Source of the DNA: Rhipidocladum racemiflorum
Lineage: Eukaryota; Streptophyta; Magnoliopsida; Poales; Poaceae
Length of the DNA: 64,000 bases
Direction: 5' to 3'
Assembly (NCBI GenBank): GCA_036346355.1
Contig: CM070576.1
Location: 54,297,712-54,361,711 of the forward strand
Both the position numbers and the translations under genes were made by a program. Below the pieces are notes generated by a model. That model was not told the DNA's origin and ran no database searches. It saw nothing but the letters and a program-made list of their open reading frames with translations. Each line of letters begins with the position of its first letter. Position 1 is the stretch's first letter. This document shows positions 55,240 to 64,000 of this stretch, one piece after another.

Positions 55240-58200
55240 CACTATCGATTAGAATTATATTTCTTTTCATCTAGAAATCGTGTGGCCTTGATGGATGTGG
55301 AGGAAATATGCATTGTTGATAGTGGCACAACAAATACCATCTTAAGAGAGTGAAAATACTTCCAAGCGATCCGCGAAGACGCGGAAGGATTACGACTATC
55401 GCGAAGCGATACATATAATAGGCTCGGGAAGAGCCACAATTATATTGCCAATGGGTACAACTTTGGTAATTGAAGAAGCCCTCTTGTACCCTGAATCAAC
55501 CCGCACTCTCTTAAAGTTTCAAGGATATCGGCGCTTGATGGGTTTCACGTGAAACCAATGAAGAAAATGGCAAATAGCATTTGTGCATTATGAAGCATTG
55601 AGTATGAAAAATGGTGATGAAAAATATCCCTCGTATGAATGCAGGCTATACTACGAAAATCAATGCACCATAGCAGGTGCTATACTTCTTTGAAGTTGTC
55701 TTTAGAAGCTACGAATTATTTGCTTTATGGCATTGTAGATTAGGTCATCCTGATGCGAGATTGATGAAAAATATAGTTAACAACTCACAAGGTCATGGCA
55801 TTAATGTTAAAATTTCCGAATCATGAAGAGTTTGTGTGCCATGCATGTGCCACCGGAAATTAATAACTAGACCCTCTGTTATGAAAGTGCAACATGAAAT
55901 CACGCATTCTGGAGCGCATTCGAGGGGATATTTGCGGTCCGATTCAGGCCTTGTCGGGCGTTCGATACTTTATGGTGCTCATTGATGCTTCCTCGAAATG
56001 GTCGCATACATGTTGTCAACAAGGAATCATGCATTCGCAAAAGGCTGATCTCGCGAGATCATCGAGAATTAGAATGTTTTCACGATCATCGGCGTGAAGT
56101 CCATTCCGAATGGACAATGCCAACAAATTTACTTCCAAGGCATTTGATGATTATTGCACAGCAAGCTGGAATAACTATTGAGCACTCATGCCGCATGTCC
56201 ATACGCCAAAATGGACTAGTGAAGCACTCATAAAGATGATTAAGTTTATTGCGGACCGCTCTTGCGAGTTGTAACTTGTCCAACAATTGTTGAGGACACG
56301 ATCATGTCTGTGACACTCATCAATTATAGACAATCGGCCTACAACATCCATTCAACCATGCAAACTAGTGCATTACTAGGTCAACTTTGAAGAATTGAAT
56401 GTATGGTATATGTACCTATACCACCCCCGCGGTGATTGCAATGGGCCTCTCGCAAATGCAGGATATCGTTGGTTATGAGAGTGCATCCATAATCGAGGTA
56501 TTTGGAACCCATGTGGAGACTTACATACAAACTTGATTAATATCTTTGTGCGAGGACCGTTTCGTCATTGGGGAAGAATCAACCATTGGATGAAAAATGC
56601 CGGAAATAATATGGCATTCCAGAGGATCCCAGCGCATGACCCTACGCACTAATGAAGCAAATCAAAAGTCGGAAGATAATTGATTTGCGAATTTAGCAAA
56701 TATGACGATCATTTTTGTGATCGAAGAGCGTGGTTAAATCGCATGTACCAGCAAAGAAATGCACGAGAGAGGGTGGAAATACCAAAGAAAGCGAAGGTAT
56801 CCCTCATCTGTTCGAGGCCTCAAAGAAAAAGAAAGGCGAAATCGGCTTCTCAAGCCAAAGTACCGGAGGCGTCTGCGGGAAAAATGGGCAAGAGGACTTA
56901 CCATAGCCAATCACAAAAATACCCCAAAGCAAGAAGGGAGCCAGTTGAGACACGGCCTTTGGAAAGAGCTGTCGAAAGGCAATTCCAGATTTGAATCTTC
57001 AATTGGAAGAAACACTTGAGAAATAATGTGCTTACACATTGGCGGAGAAAACTAAAGAACTTGCTCTGAAATGGGAAATAGCAATGAAGAGCAAGTAGAA
57101 GTGCATGAAGCACACCATGTGAGAATAGCCATAAATTTTGTAATAATAGGAGAATCTATGAAAAGAGCAACAACCATTGCAAGGCTTGTTGTTCAAGGTT
57201 TCACTCAACGTCCTAGGGTTGATTATGAAGAAACCTATTCTCAGGTCATGGGTGGAATTACCTTTAGATACTTAATCTCAATGGCGATCAACGAAGTTGA
57301 AAATGAAGCTAATGGATGTTGTCACGACATATTTGTATGGAAACTTGGATTCGGAGATTTATATGAAAATCTGGAAGGTATCCCTATCCCGAACCAAGAC
57401 AGAGCAAACGAAACCTATACGAAGTGAAATTGGAGAAATCCTTGTATGGGCTAAAAACGATCGAGGAAGAATGTGGGTACAATCGTTTGAGTGACTTTCT
57501 ACTGCAAGAAAGGCTACGAAGCGAAGATTGTCCATGTGTATTTATCTAACGATCCCACGAATGGATTTTGTATAATCTCCGTCTATGTAGATGACTTGAA
57601 CATCATTGGGACGGATGAGGAAATTGAAGAAGCATGCACATACTTGAAATCTGAGTTTGAAATAAAGACTTGGGTAAAACCAAGTTACATTTTGAAAATG
57701 ACTTGAACATGTCAAGGCGGAATCTTGGTACACCAATCTTCCTATGAAAGTGTTGGAGAGATTTGGCTTTGAAAAGGCATACCCGCAAAGACCCCAATGG
57801 TGGAAGGTCACTCCAAGCAGACCTAGAACCCGTCTGAGGCCTAAAAGAAGAGGAGGAAGTCTGGGCCGGAATTCCCATACTTGAGTGCAATTGGAGCGCT
57901 CATGTACCTTCTTGAACCAACACTAGGCCGGACATTGCGTTCGCCAGTGAATTTGCTAGCCAGCGTGCAGTCTTGAGAACCCACCAAAAGGCATTGGAAG
58001 GAGTGAAGGACATCTTAGTGCCTTCAAGGAAGCAAAAGACCTCGGCTTGTTTTTAAAGAAGAAACAATGAATTGAATTTGGTTAGCTCACGCCCGATCTT
58101 TAGTACCTATCGGACCCAGCATCTTGGCAAGTCACAAAGCCCAGGGTATGTTTTCCTTTGCGGTGGAACGGCAATTTCTTAGAAGTCGTCTAAGCGGACT

Positions 58201-58450
58201 CTTGTCTCGGCGTCGACTAACCACTCAAATCATTGCATTGTATGCAAGCCTCTCGGGAATGTGCATGGCTTGAAGAATGGTTCACCACATCCAGAAGTCA
58301 TGTAGTGCGAACATGGAACAAACCCCCCACTATTATCTATGAAGATAATGCAACTTGTGTTGCACAAGTACAAATGGGATATGTGAAGAGTAACCTTACA
58401 AAGCATATCAACCCCCCAAGTTCTTTTATGCTCATGAAATGCATAAGATG
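55240..58450 (+). pseudogene. Degraded pol of Copia-2
   Basis: Protease ICIVDSGTTNTILRE (about 55305-55350). Integrase zinc-binding start LWHCRLGHPDAR (about 55724-55760) and RGDICGPIQALSGVRYFMVL (about 55922-55980). RT pieces ARLVVQGFTQRPRVDYEETY (about 57180-57240) and SVYVDDLNIIG with intact YVDD at 57584-57595. RNase H remnants around 57900-58440 (TIIYEDNATCVAQVQMGYVK). Frames change several times with stops between. Confidence 0.85.
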
Positions 58451-58855
58451 AGCAGAGATAAAGATCTTGCATACTAAATTAGTGTGAAAATCTACTTGAT
58501 TTATTCACTAAGTCACTCCCGGCATCTTCCTTTGAAAGATGTATTAGAGAATCGGGATTATGAGGCTTAGAGAAGTCACGATTTGAGGGAGATTTTCACA
58601 TACTCTACATAAATCTCAACCATGAAGTTTGAGTACCCAACGTAAATCTTGAAGATTAACATTGAAGTTTGGGTGGATTGTACTCTTTCCTTAAGTAAGT
58701 TTTTCATTGAAGTTTTCTTACATAAGGTTTTTGATGAGGCAATCAAATTAACCTGACAGCGTGTGCTATGTACTCTTTCTCCAATTATTTTTCCCATTTG
58801 GGTTTTTATGGAGTTTAATGAGGCATATGCATCTCGGTGAAGAGTCCAAGGGGAG

Positions 58856-59071
58856 TGTTAGGAAGCGATTCCGTATCCTATATGGACTCTTCCTTATCTC
58901 TAACCGAGCAGCTATATAGGAGCGGGGGCTACCCCTTTGTGCAGAACAAGCATCTGAGAATAATAAGCGAGGCCGTTCCTCCTCATATTGTGTCTCTCGC
59001 CCTCTCTTTCTGTTCTCCAGTTTAGATCTATTAGGCAACCCCGGACTATTCGATAGCGAGGTTGTCTAACA
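58856..59071 (+). repeat. 3' LTR of Copia-2
   Basis: 216 bp, same ends as the 5' LTR, followed directly by the GAATC duplication and the continuing hAT-like copy B. Confidence 0.92.
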
Positions 59072-59093
59072 GAATCCACCAGCCCTGCAAGCA

Positions 59094-59473
59094 GGGGCAT
59101 ATCCAGTGCAATCAAAGGTCTGGTGCAATCACCGTGTAATCCAACTAAAAATGGTTTCAAAAAATTCTGAAAAAAATCATGGATGTACATCTCAACTTAC
59201 CCCATCTATGTATAAAATTTCAAGATCAAATTCGTCATATGCTAGAAGTTACAAAAAAAGATAAATTTGGGGTGCATTTGAACTGTAAAAGTTTGTCAGA
59301 AATTTGTCTTTTTTTTTTGTAACTTTTAGCATAGGACGAATTTGATCATGAAATTTTATACGTAGATGGGGTAAGTCGAGATGTACATCTATGATTTTTT
59401 TCAGAATTTTTTGAAACTTTTTTACTTATTGCACGGTGATTGCACCAAACTTTTGATTGCACTGGATATACTC
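59094..59473. mobile_element. Mutator-type MITE with long arms
   Basis: 380 bp. Arms pair over about 150 bp: left GGGGCATATCCAGTGCAATC, right GATTGCACTGGATATACTC; inner arms GATGTACATCTCAACTTACC and GGTAAGTCGAGATGTACATC. Flanks CTGCAAGCA (59085-59093) and CTACAAGCA (59474-59482) are a 9-bp duplication with one mismatch. No ORF. Confidence 0.82.
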
Positions 59474-59634
59474 CTACAAGCATTGGATAGTTCAACACAA
59501 AATTCATCTTGATTCAAGTGGCGCGGAGGTCACCAACGGTGATTCGGATGGCTTGATACTCCACGGGAATCAAAGGTCACAATCTAAAATATCATCAAAT
59601 ATTGCAGTGATATTGAAAGGAAAATAAAATGCAA

Positions 59635-59735
59635 AAAAATCTCGTCGAGAGTGGAACTCGACCCACAACCCGATGGAAACGTTTCCAACGCCTCAGACCA
59701 ACTGCACCGCCTCAATTTCATGCCACGGGACAGGT
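59635..59735 (-). repeat. tRNA-like SINE module, minus strand
   Basis: On the minus strand GTGCAGTTGGTCTGAGGCG resembles a D-arm/A-box. About 30 bases on, GTGGGTCGAGTTCCAC resembles a B-box (GGTTCGANNCC with changes), then CTCTCGACGAG and a T7 run. Opposite orientation to the module at 52262, within the same element. Confidence 0.45.
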
Positions 59736-60683
59736 ATGGAAATTATTTAAAGCCTTAAGAGATCATGTACTCGGCTTTTCTCGGGATAGTGTCACTGTCA
59801 GATTTTTTAAAAATTCATTAGATTTGATAATCATTTAAACATTTTATGAAAACATTAGTGATGTGTTAAGAATATCTATAAAAAATTTCTAATATGGTTT
59901 GAATTATTTTTCATTCGGTTAAAATTTGCTGGTCAACCTTCAATAGCTCTATCTGAATTTTTGAAAATTTCTAAAGCTTGATCATCATCTGAAAATTTTA
60001 TGAAAATATTGTAAATGTGTTAAAATCATCAAAAAAAAAAAAAAATTCAAAAGTTTCTAACATAGTTTGCACCGATCAGGCTTTTACAGGACATTAGCAT
60101 TGTCAGAATTTAAAATTCCTAAAACTTGATCAACATCTGAATTTTTTTATAAAAACATTATTGATGTGTCAAGACCATCCATAAAAAAATTCAAAATATT
60201 TTGACATGTTTTGAACCAATTTTCGTTCGATTAAAAATACCGAAATCTCGGCAAATCTCAGCGAGATCTCAGAAATCTCGGTAAAGAAAAAATAGATTTG
60301 AATTTTGCTTTTTGAATTTCATTTGAATTTTATCCAAAATAATAAGATTTCATTGAAATTTCAGATTTCGGAGGATGACGAAATGCGAAAACAAAATTTG
60401 AAACCTTGCTTGGGGGTGAAAACTGATTGACGTGCAAGTCATCATCATGCATTCAGAATTGTAAACAGTCCTACCAATTTCCTATGAGCACAAAACTTAT
60501 ACAAACTCTTCCAGGCAAGTTTTTGAGGGGTAGATTAGGTCCAAACACCTTGGGGAATTTTGTCCATGGATTATAATCTGTCTACCCTATGGGCTCCCTC
60601 AGGATTGATCATGCACCAACCATGCGAGTGGGTTTGCGTTCACAAGGGGAAAACCCCCACATTGATCTCGCTTAGAACCAAAG

Positions 60684-63600
60684 CTATCTTGCTGCACTCT
60701 TCTGCTTGCTTTTCTTTGTGTCTTTCTTGGAACTATTTGATGCACTGGCCTCTTCCTCGGCCTTCTGTTCAGCCTCCAGCACAGCCAGCTGAAGAGGATG
60801 CGCGAAAGTGAGTAGACATATACGACAAATCTGAGGTTAGTTCGTTTCAGCTTCTGAATCATGGGAGCTGCTGCTTTTAATTGTGGAAAAATTGGACTAG
60901 GCCGGCTGCAACTTCTAGTTCCAGACCGGACCAGCAACAACCAACAAGAATAAGGCTCCAGCCAGATTCTAATTCTATATATAGGGCAGTTTCTGATTGT
61001 AGGAGAAGCTGTTCAGAATCCTCTCGTTCGGCAAACAATCAGTTTTTTTTAAAAAAAACAGAAGCTGAAACGAACTAGATCTGAGTATCCTTTTCTTTCA
61101 AACAAAATATAGGATAACAATTACCTCGTCGAGTATGGGTTTGAGTTCCTTGTATCGAGTTTCGGCAAGATCAAAACCATCTTTGCGGAGCTCCTGCCAT
61201 TGGACGTGCAAGATTAAATACCAACATACAGTCTACGAGAGAATATAATAGAAGTATGACCAATGTCTAATGGAGATACTGAAGCAACGTAAACTAACCT
61301 TTCCAGTGTGTTGGGTGTGCTCATAGGCAGCCATTTGCCAATACATATTTGTTCTCTTGTAAAAATCTCTCAGTGATTCTCCTGGCTTTCAAAATAAACA
61401 AACGGAAATAAGTCAAAAATAATTTATTTTTGTTGACTGCAGGTAACAAACGGTTCGCCAAGAATTCCTCGAGAACAAACATCTGAAGGGTATGTTCTTG
61501 GTGTAGCTATGAACAAATCTAAAAACAACAGAAAAATAAGCAATGCTAATCGATTGCAAGATTACCGTTGGAGTCCTTTGAGAATCAGAAAGACCAAGTA
61601 TAACCCTGATTTGTTCTATCCGAGCACGCTTCTCTTTTCTACGCAAGTTCTTACGTTCACCCTTCAGTAGAGATACAGCACTGGACATATCTACATTCTT
61701 CTCAGCATCTTCATCGGACTACACAAGCATATTGAAGAATACAGAATAAAAATCACACATTATAGGTGAAAACTGTAGTCATTAAAGGAGAATAATAAAC
61801 ACTAAATGAGCAGTGCTTCTATGCTTTTCCTTCTAATACAAGTTGTACAAATCTTGAAACAAACGAGGAGGTAAGTAATCATCATCTACCCTTTATTCAT
61901 GCTTTAATATTTATACAACTTCCAAAAAGAAAAACATAAAAGCACCTCTCACACTAAAATGCTATATAAAGCTCACATAGATGACAGGTGAAACTCAGCC
62001 TCATATTAACCATATTGGTCAAAAGCATTCTTGCTCCTTTTCTAACCTCCGACCAGACTAATTCATCACAAACAGAATTCTGTGGCATTATGGGAAAATT
62101 GGCTTTCTATTTTTCTGTAACATCATTGTACGTAAGCAAAAGCTACAACAATATTAATATAACTGACAAGGTCTGGCATCTCAAATTCTCAAGTTTGGGC
62201 ACTTCCATAGATAAGCATGCCTAGACTGCCAACTATCTTCATGTCTTCAGTGCAATATTACAAAATGAGCCCTTTATCAACAGTCCAACTTGACTCGGGG
62301 GTTGTTTTTGGGGTGCAGCTTTTCAGCCTAGCTGCAGCCCCCCAAACAGGCCCTATAATGTCAAGATAATGTAGAAGCCAAAATATTTCCTTCAGAGCTT
62401 GCACAGACAAGATGGCTTTGTATCTCTTATGAAGTCAAGTGTGATATACTCTACTGTTAGTATTAAGCACATCGTTGTAGCATTCACGAATGACATCTCA
62501 AACGAGATATCAACATCAATAAATTAAGAATGGAGCCTCCCTAGTTCTAAATACTTCTGCTAGACTGCTATAGCCGGCCACCTTGTCCTTTTATCAAAGT
62601 TACAAAATACTAGTAGTTTCAGTTATATGGAAAAATGCACGACAATGATGCTCTCAAGACTACAATTACTATTCCTAGAGTGGAACATGTTGGTGGGTTG
62701 GTTTCTGACCGGATCATCTGCCATGCAGTATTCTAGCCTAACGCCTAAACTCACTTAAACAAAACAAGCTGGAAATTAGCAGGTTGTCTGGTTTCTGGTA
62801 AAATTGTGGGAACATCAAGTTAAGACTTTAGGATTATTTTCTCTATTTTTTTCAAACAAAATTCTCAAAAAATCTGTGTTTTATGTGACGGGGAATGTAA
62901 AACCTGACTAGAATAAGATAAATCAGTTATCAGTCATATCCCATGTGAACTCAGCAATATTCTGGCCGGTATAACCTAATCCTGGATATCATTGGGATTC
63001 TGGGAAGTAGGATAACCAGGTGGTTAATAGTGATTCTCCCGAGCATGTGTATGAGAAGATTAAATCCTAGTGCATACCTCTTCATCATCTTCATCTATCT
63101 GGTTAGCATCATCCCCACTATCATTTTCATCATCATCATCCTCATCATCATCCTCATCCTCATCCTCAGAAATTTCTAACCATTCAGATTCAGATGCCTG
63201 CATAAAAAGGGGGGAGCAACGATGGGAATAGTTATGAAATGATTAGCAGATAATTTGTTGTATACTCCAATTAAATTAAATAACACTGTTAATTAAATAC
63301 CAAAATGGCAAAAAAGAAGGAAAAGCCAATCTACAACTGACCGGTATGATACACTTCCACTCATCTAGTTTGCTAAGGTTAAGTGAATACAGATCATCAA
63401 GAGTAATTTCTCTATCTTTCACTTCCATCATTCCTCCATATAAGTAGAGCATGTCTTTCCCTACAGCCATGCATGCATTGATACGACCACTGGGCTTCAC
63501 TGCCTGTCAGTACCAAAAGTTAATGAGCAACAGAAGTATCATTAGGATGTAAATGTCAAAGATGATCCAAAAAAATTTGTTGAAAATGGAAAAAACCTCT

Positions 63601-63818
63601 GGGGGTGCTTCTTGTGTTGTTGAAACAGAGAGAGCATCAGAGTTTTTGCTTGAACCCACTTTAGTTAAGGTTAGACTCTTGGTTAAGTGGTTAGAAACTA
63701 CGTGGACTTCAGATTGTCCACCAGTAGCTTCTTCCGAGTCCTCCATGGTCTCATCCTCCTCATTGCCAAGATTAGCTTCTGTATCATTTTCTGGTTCTTT
63801 TCTTTTGATATCCTTTGT
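60684..63818 (-). CDS. KLHDC4-like kelch-repeat protein, C-terminal seven exons (partial)
   Basis: Exons 63597-63818, 63342-63503, 63078-63197, 61566-61718, 61299-61385, 61125-61193 and 60684-60788 (stop TAG). All are phase 0 with GT-AG sites, together 305 residues; the gene starts beyond the right edge. One exon has the last kelch-type strand (GRINACMAVGKDMLYLYGGM, then DDLYSLNLSKLDEWKCI). Then an acidic exon (ASESEWLEIS and a D/E run), a basic helix (RRKEKRARIEQIRVILGLSD), and PGESLRDFYKRTNMYWQMAA with YEHTQHTGK, typical of the C-terminal domain after the kelch propeller in this family (human KLHDC4, plant At5g50310-like). It ends in a Lys-rich tail. Function is not well defined; kelch propellers bind proteins. 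The region 63819-64000 is intron. No lesion seen. Confidence 0.9.
60836..61078. mobile_element. hAT-like MITE in the last intron of the kelch gene
   Basis: 243 bp. TAGTTCGTTTCAGCTTCTG and CAGAAGCTGAAACGAACTA are perfect inverted repeats; ATCTGAG occurs on both sides (60829-60835, 61079-61085). It contains TATATATAGG at 60977 and a T8/A8 palindrome at 61042-61058. No ORF. Confidence 0.78.
62297..62353. mobile_element. Very short foldback element in a kelch-gene intron
   Basis: 57 bp with arms GGGTTGTTTTTGGGGTGCAG and CTGCAGCCCCCCAAACAGGC around an 11-base loop. Same terminal motif (TGTTTGGGG) as the element at 49255. Probably an internally deleted MITE; no clear target duplication. Confidence 0.5.
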
Positions 63819-64000
63819 CTATGCATGATAAACCAGCATCAGCATAATATTGTAATAACTAATAACTAAGCATTCAAGATAGCTAAATTTTCCACTTGCT
63901 TTAAGCAAAGATCGAAAAACTACCATATATTTAAGTTCAAAATATGTACGCATATGCACTTTTTTGAAACAAAAGCTATACTCTAAACCACAAACTTAGT
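63819..64000 (-). other. Intron of the kelch gene reaching the window edge
   Basis: The acceptor (ATGCATAG) ends at 63819 on the minus strand; no upstream exon is visible before the window ends. The exons encoding most of the kelch propeller must lie beyond 64000. Confidence 0.6.

Larger units (their letters stand above)
52465..59071 (+). mobile_element. Copia-2: Ty1/copia element inside hAT-like copy B
   Basis: 6.6 kb; LTRs 52465-52683 and 58856-59071 (TGTTAGGAA...TTGTCTAACA). The exact duplication GAATC is at 52460-52464 and 59072-59076. A primer-binding-like GTTATCAGCACG is at 52685-52696 and a polypurine tract (CCAAGGGGAG) lies just before 58856. Copia-order protease, integrase, RT and RNase H remnants are present. 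Heavily mutated. Confidence 0.94.
51974..60408. mobile_element. hAT-like TIR element (copy B), split by Copia-2 and a MITE
   Basis: The left end CAAGGATCAAAATCCTAGCG and right end GCGAAAACAAAATTTGAAAC...CTTG correspond to the ends of copy A (477-988), including the inner TCTCGGATTTC, AATTTCGGCGAAAT and AGATTTGAATTTT words. Near-duplicated flanks are GTTGGGGT (51966-51973) and CTTGGGGGT (60409-60417). Removing Copia-2 (52465-59071, plus one TSD) and the MITE at 59094-59473 (plus one TSD) leaves about 1.4 kb, nearly three times copy A. The extra DNA contains tRNA-like modules. Confidence 0.6.

Noticed and set aside
1..64000. CRISPR arrays, bacterial operons or ribosome-binding sites
   Set aside because: The window is plant nuclear DNA; the regular repeats found are transposon-internal and have no spacer architecture.

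Overview
The window is nuclear DNA of a flowering plant, almost certainly a grass (Poaceae). The evidence is GT-AG multi-exon genes, very GC-rich first exons, Stowaway, Harbinger and Mutator-type MITEs, Ty1/copia elements and an 11.4-kb Ty3/gypsy element of the Tat (RIRE2/Grande) type. I support four host genes. (1) A membrane protein of the At3g27390 family, + strand, 1594-13010. (2) A 1444-residue Lys/Ser-rich protein with a ubiquitin-like N-terminus, - strand, 13766-20701, convergent with gene 1. (3) A very-long-chain 3-oxoacyl-CoA reductase (KCR), - strand, 41634-45290. (4) The C-terminal seven exons of a KLHDC4-like kelch protein, - strand, 60684-63818, which continues beyond the window. 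They have no obvious joint pathway; each reads as an independent gene separated by transposons.

Region by region: 1-1593 holds a small TIR element, a CT-rich tract and the leader of gene 1. A copia element (Copia-1, 1617-8066, TSD TTCTG) is inserted in codon 8 of gene 1. Its 3' LTR carries a TATA box, and the first ATG after it is in frame with the rest of host exon 1. Intron 1 of gene 1 contains a 5'-truncated LINE with a 16-bp TSD, itself carrying a palindromic MITE. Gene 2 follows. A nested block (20872-39160) begins 171 bp upstream of its ATG: a degraded minus-strand copia (Copia-3) split by a minus-strand Tat-type gypsy element (21222-32627, TSD AAAAG) with an antisense extra ORF.

39161-41633 contains a three-deep MITE nest and another Stowaway. 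The KCR gene has two MITEs in its introns. 45655-47395 holds two head-to-tail Helitron-like elements full of A-rich degenerate repeats. 47396-51973 is MITEs plus featureless DNA. 51974-60408 is a second, longer copy of the TIR family seen at 477-988, split by another copia (Copia-2, 52465-59071, TSD GAATC) and a Mutator-type MITE, and containing tRNA-like, SINE-like modules. The kelch gene ends the window.

Most of the DNA between genes is therefore explained by nested insertions. Exon models were built by hand from reading-frame phase and GT-AG sites. Family names rest on remembered motifs; no database search was run.
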